A stretch of DNA of 64,000 nucleotides from Bradyrhizobium sp. STM 3843 (GCF_000239815.1 NZ_CAFK01000303.1:1-64000), one strand, 5' to 3'. Positions 43,236 to 53,030 are shown, counted from the stretch's first letter. Made by a program: numbers and translations. Notes: generated by a model not told the origin, from the letters alone.

Positions 43236-46200
43236 TGGCCTCGATCTCCGAACCGTTCATCCAGCGGCCGGTCGGCACCACGCTGCTGTCGATCGGGCTG
43301 TTTCTGGTCGGGATGGTCGCCTACATCTTCTTGCCGGTCGCGCCGGTCCCCAATGTCGACTTCCCGGCCATCTTTGTCACGGCAACGCGTCCGGGCGCCG
43401 ACCCGTCCGTCATGGCCGGCACCGTCGCCGCACCCTTGGAGCGGCGGCTCGGCGAGATCGCGGGCGTCGACCAGATCACGTCCACCAGTTCGCTCGGCAC
43501 CACCAACATTCAGATCCAGTTTTCGATCGGACGCGACATCGACAAGGCCGGGCGCGACGTCCAGGCGGCGATCAATGCGGCGTTGTCGGATCTGCCGAGC
43601 GACCTGCCGGCGCTGCCGCGCTTCCGCAAGGCAAATACGGCGGCAGCCCCGGTGTTCGTGCTGGCGCTGACGTCGAAGACGATGTCGACCAGCGCAATCT
43701 ACGATGTCGCCGACACCGTGCTGGCGCAGCGGCTGTTCCAGGTGCCGGGTGTCGGCAACGTTACCGTCAGCGGCGCCGACCAGCCGGCGGTGCGGATCGC
43801 GCTCAATCCGGTCGCGCTTGCGAACGCCGGCATCGCCACCGACGACGTCAGGACCGCGATCGTCAATGCCAATCCGCTCGGCCCCGTCGGCATTTTCGAC
43901 GGCGGCCGCCAGAGCGAGACCATCGCCATCAACAAGCAGATGCGCACCGCGGCCCAATTCCGCGACATCCTGATCAAGAGCGTCAACGGCAATTTCGTCC
44001 GGCTCTCCGATGTCGCCGATGTCGAGGATTCCGTCCGCAATGTGCGGCAGGTCGCCTGGTTCAACAAGAAGCCGGCAGTGCTGATCCAGATTGCCAAGCA
44101 GGGCGACGCCAATGTGATCGAGACCGTCGACCGCGTGAAGGCGCTGATCCCTGAATTGAGGCAGTGGGTGCCTGCGGGCCTCGATATCTCCGTGCTGGTT
44201 GATCGCACCAGCACGATCCGGGCTTCCGTCGAGGACATGCAGTGGACCTTGCTCGCCACCGCGGTCCTGGTGATGGTGGTGGTCTTTGCGTTTTTGCGCA
44301 GGGGGGTCCCGACGGTCGCGGCCGGCGTCTCGGTGCCGCTGGCCTTGGCCGGCACTTGCGCGGCGATGTGGCTCGCCGGCTTCTCGATCGACAATTTGTC
44401 CTTGATGGCGCTGGCGATTTCCGTGGGCTTCGTGGTCGACGACGCCATCGTCATGATCGAGAACATGTACCGCAATCTCGAGCATGGCATGCCGCCATTC
44501 CGCGCGGCGCTCGAAGGCGCCAGGCAGATCGGATTCACCGTGCTGTCAATCAGCCTGTCGCTGATCGCTGCCTTCATTCCGCTGATCTTCATGGATGGCG
44601 TGGTCGGACGGCTGTTGCGCGAGTTCTCGCTGACGCTGACCTTTGCCATCGTGGTGTCCACGGTGGTGTCGCTGACGGTCACCCCGATGATCTGCGCGCA
44701 ATATATCAAGGAGGCGATTTCGGATCGCGCCACCTGGTTCGACCGCCTGGTGGAGGGCACGCTATCGCGCATGGTGCGCTTCTACACCTGGAGCTTGCGC
44801 GGCGTGCTCGGCTTTCCGCTGCTCACCTTGCTGGTGTTCTTCGCCACGATTGCGCTGACGGTGACGCTCTACATCAAGACGCCGAAGGGCTATTTCCCGA
44901 TCGATGATTCCGGCTTCGTCATCGGCGCGACCCGCGCATCCGCCGATATCTCGTTCCAGTCAATGCTCAGCCTGCAGCAGCGCCTTGCCGACATCGTGAT
45001 GGCCGATCCGGCCGTGGCCGGCATCGGTTCGGTGATCGGTGGCGGAGGCGGTCCGGGCGGCGGCACATCGAACCGCGGCACCATGTTCATCAGCCTGAAA
45101 TCGCCGGAGGAGCGGGGCGGCGTCTCGACCCAGCTCGTGATCGATCGTCTGCGGCGCAACCTCGCGATGGTGCCGGGTATTCGCCTGTTCATGTTTGCCG
45201 CGCAGGACGTCCGCGCCGGCGGACGGCAGAGCGACTCGGACTATCAATACACGCTGACCAGCCCCGATCTCGACCTGCTGCAGAAGTGGGCGCCGATCGT
45301 CGCCAAGCGCATGGAGACCGTGGAAGGCATCACCGACATTTCCAGCGATCGCGATCCGGGCGGGCTGGCGCTGTCGCTGACCATCGATCGGCAAAAGGCG
45401 GCGATGCTGGGCGTTCGGGTGCAGGACATCGACAACGCGCTGAACAACGCGTTCGCGCAGCGCCAGATCTCGATCCTCTACAGCCAGCGCAACCAGTACA
45501 TGGTGGTGATCGAAACCGATCCGAAATTCCAGACCGACCCGTCGAACCTCGACCGCATCTATGTGGCCGGCGCCGGCGACACCCAGGTGCCGCTGTCGGC
45601 GGTGGTGCACGCCCAGCGCGGCCTGTCGCCGCTCGCTGTGTTCCATTCGCAATCGTTTCCGTCGACGACGGTGTCGTTCAACCTGCTGCCCGATGTCACG
45701 CTGCAGACCGCAACCGCCAACATTCAGCGCGCCGTGGACGAGCTCCATATGCCCGAAGGCATCCGCGGCAGCTTTGACGGCAATGCCGGCGACTTCAACA
45801 AGACCAGCGGACGCCAGCCGCTGTTGATCCTGTTTGCGTTGGTGGCGATGTATATCGTGCTTGGTGTGCTCTACGAGAGCCTGGCCCATCCGCTCACGAT
45901 CATCTCGACACTGCCGTCCGCGGGCCTCGGCGCGCTGCTCGCGCTCCAGGTGACCAACACGCCGCTCACCGTCATCGCTTTCGTCGGCATCATCCTGCTG
46001 ATCGGCATCGTCAAGAAGAACGGGATCATGATGGTGGACTTCGCGCTGGAAGCCGAACGTCAGCACGGGCTGTCGTCGGCTGAGGCCATCTTCGAAGCCT
46101 GCCGCGCGCGCTTCCGCCCGATCCTGATGACGACGATGGCAGCGCTCTTCGCCGGCATTCCACTTGTCATCGCGACCGGGCCGGGAACCGAGCTGCGTCG

Positions 46201-46339
46201 GCCGCTCGGCATCACCATCATTGGCGGGCTGTTGGTCTCGCAGGTGCTGACGCTCTACACCACGCCTGTGATCTATCTGTTGATCGATCGCTTGCGGCGC
46301 CGCACCGAACCGGAGCCTCTCGCCGTGCCTGCGGAGTGA
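43235..46339 (+). CDS. RND efflux inner-membrane pump, MdtC-like
   Basis: A 1034-residue RND pump paired with the previous gene. It opens SEPFIQRPVGTTLLSIGLFL and has TM4 aspartates in VGFVVDDAIVMIENMYRNLE. Near residue 600 there is a glycine-rich stretch (GSVIGGGGGPGGGTSNRG) in the porter region that is longer than in most relatives. Order and one-base overlap with the mdtB-like gene support co-translation. It is the last gene of the efflux operon; the DTW gene follows after 44 bases and might be read through. Confidence 0.93.
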   Translation: MASISEPFIQRPVGTTLLSIGLFLVGMVAYIFLPVAPVPNVDFPAIFVTATRPGADPSVMAGTVAAPLERRLGEIAGVDQITSTSSLGTTNIQIQFSIGRDIDKAGRDVQAAINAALSDLPSDLPALPRFRKANTAAAPVFVLALTSKTMSTSAIYDVADTVLAQRLFQVPGVGNVTVSGADQPAVRIALNPVALANAGIATDDVRTAIVNANPLGPVGIFDGGRQSETIAINKQMRTAAQFRDILIKSVNGNFVRLSDVADVEDSVRNVRQVAWFNKKPAVLIQIAKQGDANVIETVDRVKALIPELRQWVPAGLDISVLVDRTSTIRASVEDMQWTLLATAVLVMVVVFAFLRRGVPTVAAGVSVPLALAGTCAAMWLAGFSIDNLSLMALAISVGFVVDDAIVMIENMYRNLEHGMPPFRAALEGARQIGFTVLSISLSLIAAFIPLIFMDGVVGRLLREFSLTLTFAIVVSTVVSLTVTPMICAQYIKEAISDRATWFDRLVEGTLSRMVRFYTWSLRGVLGFPLLTLLVFFATIALTVTLYIKTPKGYFPIDDSGFVIGATRASADISFQSMLSLQQRLADIVMADPAVAGIGSVIGGGGGPGGGTSNRGTMFISLKSPEERGGVSTQLVIDRLRRNLAMVPGIRLFMFAAQDVRAGGRQSDSDYQYTLTSPDLDLLQKWAPIVAKRMETVEGITDISSDRDPGGLALSLTIDRQKAAMLGVRVQDIDNALNNAFAQRQISILYSQRNQYMVVIETDPKFQTDPSNLDRIYVAGAGDTQVPLSAVVHAQRGLSPLAVFHSQSFPSTTVSFNLLPDVTLQTATANIQRAVDELHMPEGIRGSFDGNAGDFNKTSGRQPLLILFALVAMYIVLGVLYESLAHPLTIISTLPSAGLGALLALQVTNTPLTVIAFVGIILLIGIVKKNGIMMVDFALEAERQHGLSSAEAIFEACRARFRPILMTTMAALFAGIPLVIATGPGTELRRPLGITIIGGLLVSQVLTLYTTPVIYLLIDRLRRRTEPEPLAVPAE

Positions 46340-46383
46340 CCTGGACCGTTGTCCCACCGCGACAGGCCGCGTATAGGCGGTCC

Positions 46384-47115
46384 ATGTCAGATCAGCATCA
46401 CGTCGCTGCGGCTGAGGCCGTTGCCGACTGTCCGCACTGCCAGAAGCCGACGCCGCTCTGCATCTGCGACAGCGTCACTCCGGTCGCGAGCCGTCTCTCA
46501 CTTCTGATCCTGCAGCATCCGCAGGAGCAGGACAGGGCGCTCGGCACCGCCCGGCTGGCCGCACAGCATTTTGAAAATGCGGTCGTGCGCGTCGGCCTGT
46601 CCTGGCCGAGCCTGGCCAAGGCGCTGGGCCGGCCCGTCGCGGATCCCGCGCGGTGGGCGATCCTCTATCTCGGTTCTTCCAAAGCGGCCGACCTCGACCC
46701 GGAGAGCGAAATCGTCGCGTTGACGCGCAAGGGCGAGGCCGCCGAGAACCAGCGCGCCATCCTGAAATCGACCGAAGGCGTGATCCTGCTTGACGGCACC
46801 TGGAGCCAGGCCAAGGCGCTGTGGTGGCGCAATCCCTGGATGCTGAAGTGCCAGCGCGTGATTCTGGGACCCCGCCGGCCATCGCGCTATGGGCATCTGC
46901 GGCGCGAACCGCGCCGCGACGGGCTGTCCACCATCGAGGCGGCGGGGATGCTGATGGCCGCGCTCGAAAACCGCCCCGACATTGCCGCCAGCCTCAACGC
47001 GAGCTTCGAACGGATGCTGGCGCGCTATCGCGAGGTTGAGCGCAGTCATCCGGAACTCACGCCACGCCCCAAACCCCGTATGAATCGGGATCGGCAGCGT
47101 AAACGCACGGTTTAG
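46384..47115 (+). CDS. DTW-domain tRNA-uridine aminocarboxypropyltransferase
   Basis: A 243-residue cytoplasmic enzyme of the TapT/YfiP (DTW) family, which makes acp3U at tRNA position 47 using SAM as the aminocarboxypropyl donor. The metal-binding cysteines are in CPHCQKPTPLCICD near the N-terminus. The signature is LLDGTWSQAKALWW (D137-x-T-W140), followed by SRYGHLRREP and LSTIEAAGML. The frame opens at 46336, but ATG 46384 gives the usual N-terminus. The highly basic C-terminal tail would help tRNA binding. It lies 44 bases after the RND operon. Confidence 0.88.
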   Translation: MSDQHHVAAAEAVADCPHCQKPTPLCICDSVTPVASRLSLLILQHPQEQDRALGTARLAAQHFENAVVRVGLSWPSLAKALGRPVADPARWAILYLGSSKAADLDPESEIVALTRKGEAAENQRAILKSTEGVILLDGTWSQAKALWWRNPWMLKCQRVILGPRRPSRYGHLRREPRRDGLSTIEAAGMLMAALENRPDIAASLNASFERMLARYREVERSHPELTPRPKPRMNRDRQRKRTV

Positions 47116-47169
47116 AACGAGGGGGGTACGCTTTTTGCATTGCAGCATGAGACACAAGGATGTGGAAAC

Positions 47170-47349
47170 ATGCGCGAAGCTGACGAATCCAATGTGGTGC
47201 GATTGCGAGACTACGCCCGGAGGCCCACGGGCGCTGCGCGCCCTGAGGCGGTCGTAAGGTGCCCCTCGGTGGCGGAATCGGCGCAATTGCTGCCCTGGCC
47301 GCGGCCCCGCGCGGCATATCCCGGCGGGATCGACGATCTTCCGGTTTGA
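47170..47349 (+). CDS. Small hypothetical protein
   Basis: 59 residues from ATG 47170, with purine-rich aagga and gtgga upstream. It begins MREADESNVVRLRDYARRP and ends GGIDDLPV; the middle is proline- and alanine-rich. It has no signal peptide or membrane span. The NVVRLRDYARRP core resembles the N-terminal stretch of many short alphaproteobacterial proteins, but no function is known. TTG 47140 would add ten residues. Confidence 0.45.
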   Translation: MREADESNVVRLRDYARRPTGAARPEAVVRCPSVAESAQLLPWPRPRAAYPGGIDDLPV

Positions 47350-47428
47350 GCCCGGTTTCGACGCCAATCGTGCCGCCGGCCTTTCACGGCCGCTGCAGAA
47401 GATCGTCTTAAGTCCTTGAAAGGATTGT

Positions 47429-47502
47429 TGGAGGCCACGACCAGAATTGAACTGGTGTAAACGGTTTTGCAGACCGCTGCGTAACCACTCCGCCACGTGG
47501 CC
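47429..47502 (-). tRNA. tRNA-Cys (anticodon GCA)
   Basis: On the - strand the 74 bases give acceptor GGCCACG/CGTGGCC, anticodon stem GCGGT/ACCGT (one G-T pair) around loop CTGCAAA with anticodon GCA, a T arm with TTCAATT, and an encoded CCA. It decodes UGC and UGU. Confidence 0.97.
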
Positions 47503-47737
47503 CCACTAGGCGCGGATCAATACAGGCGATCAATGGGTTAGGCAACCCGCCTTCAACCGCTGTCCAAAATTTACGAAGCTCGGATTCTGCTCAACTCCGA
47601 AGCTCATGCGCGGTGGCGAGTAAGCTCGGCTTGGATCTTCAGACCGCCGCCGGGCATGTGCACCTTGATTGCCCACATCGCGGCGAAGATGAGTCGCGTG
47701 GTCGCAATTGAGCCCAAATGTTGTCCGAAAATTAAGA

Positions 47738-48061
47738 ATGGCCTCGTCTCACCAGGTTGGCGTTCTTGTCTCGGCCTTCAAGGCTGCTTGGGTCGACTAT
47801 TATGCGCGGCCGGAGACGAATTCCACTGTCGGCGCGGAGGTCGCGAGGCCCGCGCTGGTGAAGTTCCTGGTCGAGAAGGCGCGAGAGGGAACCACGGACG
47901 AGACCGTTCTCGCCGCGGCCGGCGTGGATTTTCTGATCGCGCTTGAGGCGCCGAATGGACCGGCCAAGCCCACTGTTCTCGATGCACCGGCGTGGCACCT
48001 GCGCTCAACGGGCACGGCGCGCTTTATTCCGCAAGGGCGTATTCGCTTGAACGCGAAATGA
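47738..48061 (+). CDS. Hypothetical protein, 107 residues
   Basis: A cytoplasmic protein of unknown function. It starts at ATG 47738 (MASSHQVGVLVSAFKAAWVD); TTG 47708 in the same frame is a weaker alternative. The sequence is a normal mix with predicted helices (VGAEVARPALVKFLVEKARE) and a beta-rich end (AWHLRSTGTARFIPQGRI). There are no cysteines and no recognisable domain. Composition looks genuinely coding. It stands alone between tRNA-Cys and a divergent small gene. Confidence 0.5.
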   Translation: MASSHQVGVLVSAFKAAWVDYYARPETNSTVGAEVARPALVKFLVEKAREGTTDETVLAAAGVDFLIALEAPNGPAKPTVLDAPAWHLRSTGTARFIPQGRIRLNAK

Positions 48062-48136
48062 CACCCGGCAGGTCGCCGCGGGGTATTCGGTCCCATTTCG
48101 GTGGCTGACAGCGGCTCAGGCGAGAGATGCAGTCGG

Positions 48137-48331
48137 TTAGCAGGCCGCGTGCCACCCGTCGGGAAACGGAATCAACGGCCAGCAGGTCTCGTTGTCGTTC
48201 GCAGCCTTCGGGGATGTGACAGATAGAGAAAATAAGCGTGGCATCAGGGCAATCTCTCGATCCGTCCGCGGCTCCGCCGCAATCGCCGTTCGCACGACGT
48301 CCAGCAATAATTCGTACTCAACTTCAGTCAT
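48137..48331 (-). CDS. Small hypothetical protein, 64 residues
   Basis: The start at 48331 is supported by gaggg a few bases upstream. It reads MTEVEYELLLDVVRTAIAAE, then RTDREIALMPRLFSLSV and ends ETCWPLIPFPDGWHAAC. The N-terminal helix is acidic and soluble. The C-terminal PLIPFPDGW is aromatic and proline-rich with two cysteines. The frame continues upstream to 48484 without support. No family is recognised. Confidence 0.5.
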   Translation of the reverse strand: MTEVEYELLLDVVRTAIAAEPRTDREIALMPRLFSLSVTSPKAANDNETCWPLIPFPDGWHAAC

Positions 48332-48597
48332 GATGCCCTCACGCCGTTCGCGAGCGCACCGTCGCAAAACCCTTCTGTTTACCGATTGAGCAGATCGCTC
48401 GAGTTTTAACGATCGATCTCCGATCGCTGCATTGGTTAGCATGGCGTTTATTTTCGCGCCGAACCTAAGGAAACGAAAAGCCACAACATGTGAAAGAGAT
48501 CACAGTTCCAAAGGAATATTCCCACCAGCCATCCAAAGACTTAAACCGCCGACTCCATTTGGCGCCGAGTTTCGGCAATCCGCCGCGGCTCGGCATT

Positions 48598-49047
48598 TCA
48601 CCGCCGCGCCGGGGCAGCGGCGGGATTTTCAAGTCGAGGCGCGGCCGGCCAGGCCAGGGCGTCGCCAGCGGGGAAACTCAAAATGTCCTGCACGAGTTGG
48701 ATGAGATCCGTCGGCTTGAAGGGTTTCGCCAATCCGTAGAGACCCGGTATCCTGGCAGACATGTCCGGGAAGTCCGGCGCGCCGCAACCGGACTCCAAGA
48801 CCAGGCCCGACATCATGACGATCGGCATGTTGGGCCATGCCGCGCGGGCGGCGCGGATTACCTGCTTCCCGTCGATCTCTGCCAGGTTCAGGTCGATCAG
48901 GGCTGCGGCATATTCATCGCGCGCAACAGCTTCAAGTGCGGCCCGGCCGTCGGTCATGGCCGTGACCACATAGCCTTGCCTCGCGAGCAGATGCTGGATC
49001 ACGCAGCAGATGCCCACCTCGTCGTCAACGACCAGGATGTTGTTCAT
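48598..49047 (-). CDS. Single-domain response regulator (second of pair)
   Basis: 149 residues, receiver domain only. The acidic pocket is VVDDE (D8-D9), the phospho-acceptor is D52 in ALIDLNLAEIDG, the switch residue is Ser in IVMMSGLV, and the conserved lysine is in LAKPFKPTDL. A C-terminal extension of about 25 residues (DALAWPAAPRLENPAAAPARR) carries no output domain. It overlaps the upstream response regulator by four bases (ATGA), so the two are translationally coupled. It probably works as a phosphate shuttle or protein-interaction switch. Confidence 0.9.
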   Translation of the reverse strand: MNNILVVDDEVGICCVIQHLLARQGYVVTAMTDGRAALEAVARDEYAAALIDLNLAEIDGKQVIRAARAAWPNMPIVMMSGLVLESGCGAPDFPDMSARIPGLYGLAKPFKPTDLIQLVQDILSFPAGDALAWPAAPRLENPAAAPARR

Positions 49048-49490
49048 GATGCCTTCCGGACAGAAGCTAATCCGCCAGCTCGATCCTTGATTTCGGTCAG
49101 GAGCCGTTGACGGACCTCCAATGCGCGGTTGATGGCTTCCAGCAGGTCGAGGATATCGAACGGCTTTTGCAGAGCGGCGGTGGCGCCCAACTTGATCGCC
49201 ATCCCGAGGAAGTCGGGGGCGCCCTGTCTGCGATCGGTGAACGCATATCCCGATATGGCGATGAAGGGGACGGTTGGATCGATCTTGATCAACTGGCGGA
49301 CGGTGGCGAGACCATCCATGCCTGGCATGAACATGTCGATCACAACCGCATCGAAGCAAACGCTGCCGATCAGCCGAATTCCGGTCGAGCCGTCCGGCGC
49401 CAGGAACACGCCAAACTTCTTCTGCTTCAGCAGCATCTCCAGAGCGGCGCGAGTCGCATGGTCGTCGTCGATGATTAGGATGGTGGGCAT
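49044..49490 (-). CDS. Single-domain response regulator (first of pair)
   Basis: 148 residues. The receiver domain shows IIDDDHA (D8-D10), phospho-acceptor D52 in VVIDMFMPGMDG, Ser in FIAISGYAF, and lysine in ALQKPFDILDLLEAI. The stretch AFTDRRQGAPDFLGMA between beta-4 and beta-5 is longer than usual, and its sister has a similar extension (ESGCGAPDFPDMSAR). Both therefore share an APDF motif, suggesting duplication. gaggtag precedes ATG 49490. No histidine kinase is in this window. Confidence 0.9.
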   Translation of the reverse strand: MPTILIIDDDHATRAALEMLLKQKKFGVFLAPDGSTGIRLIGSVCFDAVVIDMFMPGMDGLATVRQLIKIDPTVPFIAISGYAFTDRRQGAPDFLGMAIKLGATAALQKPFDILDLLEAINRALEVRQRLLTEIKDRAGGLASVRKAS

Positions 49491-50108
49491 GGGCTACCTC
49501 AGCTGTCAGTCAGACTGAAGGACGCGCACGCTACAGCGCAACCGATGTCACCGAGACTCACCCAAGACTCACTCACTTCCAATGTGCGGAGGAGGGCAGA
49601 CTGAATTAATTGTTCCGGCTTTGCAACCAGGAGTTTTGCGGCTTCAACGTCTGTGTGGTTGGGAGAGGCTGATGGATTGGCGATCGTTAAATGTGCACGT
49701 TATGATGCAAAAAGAGCGAATGAAATACCGCACAGCTGGAGCTGTCGCGTACGTCCTATGAGGTGGCGCGCGGCTTCGGCTGTCAAACTCATCGGCTCAA
49801 GAGATCTCAAACAACCTTTAGCTGTCGTTTTGCTACCGTCGCCGTGCCGAAGTCTTCACCCCCGAACAATGTGCACGCAGGAGGGATCGCGAAATCGTAG
49901 ATCCTGGCGAGATCGCAAGCTGTGACGCGATGATGAATCTGTTCGGCGAATTGCTCTCGTCAACGATTGCCAAACAGGCGCGGGCGCGCTGAGGAATGAC
50001 AGCTCGTCCGCGCGGCTCTCCGAATCCGAAGCGCCCGGAACAGTCGGGTCATGAGCTTGACCGCGGGCAGTCTCGCATGACGACAGGATGGGTGAGGGGC
50101 GAGAGCGT
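49491..50108. other. Intergenic region without supported gene
   Basis: About 620 bases between the response-regulator pair and tRNA-Asn. One + frame (49653-49925) is open but has no ribosome-binding site and improbable composition. The region should include the regulator promoter near 49500-49600. I see no repeat, strong hairpin or RNA motif. Confidence 0.45.
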
Positions 50109-50183
50109 TGGCTCCCCGGGCTGGATTCGAACCAGCGACCATTCGATTAACAGTCGAATGCTCTACCGCTGAGCTACCGAGGA
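50109..50183 (-). tRNA. tRNA-Asn (anticodon GUU)
   Basis: The 75 bases on the - strand give acceptor TCCTCGG/CCGGGGA (one T-G pair), anticodon stem TTCGA/TCGAA around CTGTTAA with anticodon GTT, a T arm GCTGG-TTCGAAT-CCAGC, and an encoded CCA. It decodes AAC and AAU. Confidence 0.97.
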
Positions 50184-50685
50184 ACAGGCGACGCAAGGTC
50201 GCGAGCGGGGGAGCGTATAACAAAGCCGCATCGCCTTGCATAGGACGAAATCACAGGAATTCAACGAACTCGAAAAAGAGAAAAAAGTTTCATTGTACCA
50301 GATGGTTATGTGAAAATGGGTGGGCTTAGCCGAGTCGTTCGACCAGGAATTGGGGCCCTGATCTTCGAGGCGGATCGAGCCCGATCCTCGATCTGTACGA
50401 CTCGCAGGCGCCGGGACTGGCGATCGTCTCAAGCAAGCTCACGCACCTTACCCGTCGCGCATTTTGAGTGTGATAGCGACAGCCGCGCCGTATGCCCGGC
50501 ATGGTGACAAGTCGCATCAGGATTTTGCAGAGGGCCGATCAGCCGATCAGGGAGACGAGTGGCGCCTCGCGTCACCCCGCTGGATCGCTTTGGGCCTGAT
50601 CACCATGTTGCGTTTTTGAAAGCCTTGTACCAAAAGGTGACGCAAGTTCCTCCGCGGCTTGTCCGCTTCGCTTGCAGGTCTGCCC
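50184..50685. other. Intergenic region without supported gene
   Basis: About 500 bases between divergent tRNA-Asn and the methyltransferase-like gene. It includes a lower-GC stretch near 50240-50330 (gaaaaagagaaaaaagtttcattg) that could hold promoter elements. No open frame here has both a ribosome-binding site and plausible composition. Confidence 0.4.
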
Positions 50686-51345
50686 ATGTCCTCATTCGCC
50701 ACTGCGCGCCAGAAAATGGTCGATGGCCAGGTGCGCACCAATGATGTCACCGATCACCGTGTGCTGGATGCGATGCTGACGGTGCCCCGCGAGACCTTCG
50801 TTCCCGAGGACCGCCGCGCGCTCGCCTATCTCGATCTCGATCTCGACATTTCCGAAGCTGGATCGGCCAAGCGTTTCCTGATCAAGCCGATGCTGACCGG
50901 GAAGCTTTTGCAGGCCGCCGAAATCGCACCGACTGATCATGTCCTGGTCGTCGGATGCGCGACCGGCTATCTGGCCGCCTTGGCCGCCAGGCTCGCCGAG
51001 AAGATCACCGCGACGGAACCCGATCCGGTCATTGAAGGCCGCGCCAAGGCGCTGATCGGGAACCAGGGCAACGTCAGCGTCCGGGTGGCCGGATGCGCGC
51101 AGGGCGACCCGGGTGACAGCCGGTACGATGTGATTCTCCTGAATGGCGCCTCCGAAGTTCCCGTCGACGGATTGTGCCGCCAGCTCAAGGAAGGCGGGCG
51201 TCTGGTTGGCGTCTTCGCCAAGACCAAGCCCGCGCGGGCCATGATCATCACACACTCGCACCAAGATTTCGGCTCTCGGGTATTGTTTGATGCCGCCGCG
51301 CCGGTTCTTCCGGGGCTCGAGCGGGTGCCTGAGTTCGTTTTTTGA
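50686..51345 (+). CDS. Protein-L-isoaspartate O-methyltransferase-like protein
   Basis: 219 residues from ATG 50686 (MSSFATARQKMVDGQVRTND). The PCMT fold is recognisable: ARQKMVDGQVRTNDVTDHRV, RETFVPEDRRALAY, and the SAM motif VLVVGCATGYLAALAARLAE. In PCMT the motif I usually reads ExGxGxGY; here it is VGCATGY. This clade is conserved upstream of tolC in alphaproteobacteria and may not repair isoaspartate. It is cytoplasmic. An earlier TTG at 50659 is less likely. Confidence 0.85.
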   Translation: MSSFATARQKMVDGQVRTNDVTDHRVLDAMLTVPRETFVPEDRRALAYLDLDLDISEAGSAKRFLIKPMLTGKLLQAAEIAPTDHVLVVGCATGYLAALAARLAEKITATEPDPVIEGRAKALIGNQGNVSVRVAGCAQGDPGDSRYDVILLNGASEVPVDGLCRQLKEGGRLVGVFAKTKPARAMIITHSHQDFGSRVLFDAAAPVLPGLERVPEFVF

Positions 51346-51604
51346 TCCGATTTGCCGGGAAATTGCCCCGAAACTGCCTCTCGAGGGGAACTCGCCGCGA
51401 GAATCTGCGGCGGCCACGGGCTCACGAGCCGGCAGAAATCTGTTTTAAATCAGAAGTGTGGCCCGGATGCTGCACGCTCAGAGTTTCCACACGAGTCCGG
51501 CGCTGGGTGGTTTCGTCACGCTTGCCCGCGGAATAAGGTGTGGTGGTGCGCGGGAGTCTCTCTTGTGGCTAAAGGCCCGGCTGGGGCGTTCAGCCGGTAC
51601 AACG

Positions 51605-53005
51605 ATGATTGGAACAAGGATGTTTGGGGTGAAGGTCGTCACCGCAGCGGCGGCTGTGGTCCTCCTGATGGCTTGTGCGGGACCGGCGCCTGCGCTTGCC
51701 GATACGATAGAGGCTGCGCTGGTCCGAGCCTATCAAAGTAATCCGCAACTGAATGCGCAGCGCGCTCAAGTCCGCTCCACTGACGAAAACGTGCCCCAGG
51801 CCCTGTCGGGATATCGGCCGAAGGTGAACCTCACTGCGACCGGCGGTTACCAGTACCAGGACATTCAGCTCTCTCCGGCCACCCCGTCCTTCCACGGAAC
51901 GACCGTCCCGCGAAGCGTCGGTGTGACCGCAACCCAGACGCTCTACAACGGCAATCAGACTGCGAACCGTACACGCGCGGCCGAAAGCCAAGTGTCTGGC
52001 GCGCGCGAAGGTCTGCGCGTTCTGGAGCAGCAGGTGCTGCTGCAAGCGGCCACGATCTATATGGATTATCTGCGTGACGCTGCGATTGTGGAAGTCCAGC
52101 GCAGCAATACCCGAGTTCTCGAACAGACTCTGAAACAGACGCGCGATCGCTTCAACGTCGGCGAAGTCACCCGGACCGACGTCGCCCAATCAGAGGCGCA
52201 GCTTGCTGCCGGCCGCACCCAGCAGCTGACGGCCGAGTCCAATCTGACGACCACCCGCTCCAATTTCCGCCGCATCATCGGCAATGAGCCCGTGAACCTT
52301 GCGCCGGGGTCGCCCGTCGACCGCTTCCTGCCGTCCACCCTGCAGCAGGCCGTCGAGATCAGCCTGATTGAGAATCCAAACGTCACCGCGGCGATGTTCG
52401 GCATCGACGTCAACTTCCTCCAGGTCAAGATCAATGAGGGCGCTCTGCTGCCGACGGTGACGGTGCAGGCTTCGGCACAGCAGGCAAATGAGCAGAGCTT
52501 GCAGAGCTTGCGCTCGTTCGGTGCGTCGGCAATCGCCCAGCTCTCGGTGCCGATCTACCAGGGCGGCGCCGAATATGCGCTGATCCGGCAGTCCAAGGAG
52601 AATCTGGCGCAGCAGCGTCTCAACCTCGACACCACCCGCGACCAGACGCGCGCCAATGTGGTCACGGCATGGGGGCAGCTCGTTGCCGGCAAGGCACAGG
52701 TCGCCTCGGCTCAGGCGCAGGTGACTGCATCGGAGGTCGCACTCAACGGCGTCCGCGAAGAGGCGAAGGCGGGTCAGCGCACCACGCTGGACGTGTTGAA
52801 CGCGCAGCAGGCGCTGGTCAACGCACGCAACGCCCTGGTGACGGCACAGCACGATCGTGTGGTCGCATCCTACTCGGTGCTCAATTCGGTCGGTCGGCTT
52901 TCGCCGCAAGTGTTGAACCTGCCGACGACGTCTTACGATCCGAGCGTTCATTACCAGCAGGTCCGCGACAGCTGGGCCGGCGTTCGGACGCCCGACGGGC
53001 GATAA
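51605..53005 (+). CDS. tolC: TolC family outer-membrane channel
   Basis: About 466 residues. Signal peptide VVTAAAAVVLLMACAGPAPALA is followed by DTIEAALVRAYQSNPQLNAQ, the standard TolC opening. Paired helical repeats include DRFNVGEVTRTDVAQSEAQL and its echo VREEAKAGQRTTLDVLNAQQ. It forms a trimeric outer-membrane exit duct for type I secretion and efflux. The start is uncertain: ATG 51605 or 51620 fit a signal peptide, while the frame extends to 51458 without one. It ends before a strong hairpin. Confidence 0.93.
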   Translation: MIGTRMFGVKVVTAAAAVVLLMACAGPAPALADTIEAALVRAYQSNPQLNAQRAQVRSTDENVPQALSGYRPKVNLTATGGYQYQDIQLSPATPSFHGTTVPRSVGVTATQTLYNGNQTANRTRAAESQVSGAREGLRVLEQQVLLQAATIYMDYLRDAAIVEVQRSNTRVLEQTLKQTRDRFNVGEVTRTDVAQSEAQLAAGRTQQLTAESNLTTTRSNFRRIIGNEPVNLAPGSPVDRFLPSTLQQAVEISLIENPNVTAAMFGIDVNFLQVKINEGALLPTVTVQASAQQANEQSLQSLRSFGASAIAQLSVPIYQGGAEYALIRQSKENLAQQRLNLDTTRDQTRANVVTAWGQLVAGKAQVASAQAQVTASEVALNGVREEAKAGQRTTLDVLNAQQALVNARNALVTAQHDRVVASYSVLNSVGRLSPQVLNLPTTSYDPSVHYQQVRDSWAGVRTPDGR

Positions 53006-53030
53006 GCGAATCGCGATGGAACTAAATTTC

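Noticed and set aside
44960..46357. 465-codon - strand frame opposite the second RND pump
   Set aside because: Same reasoning: antisense of a conserved pump gene, no family match.
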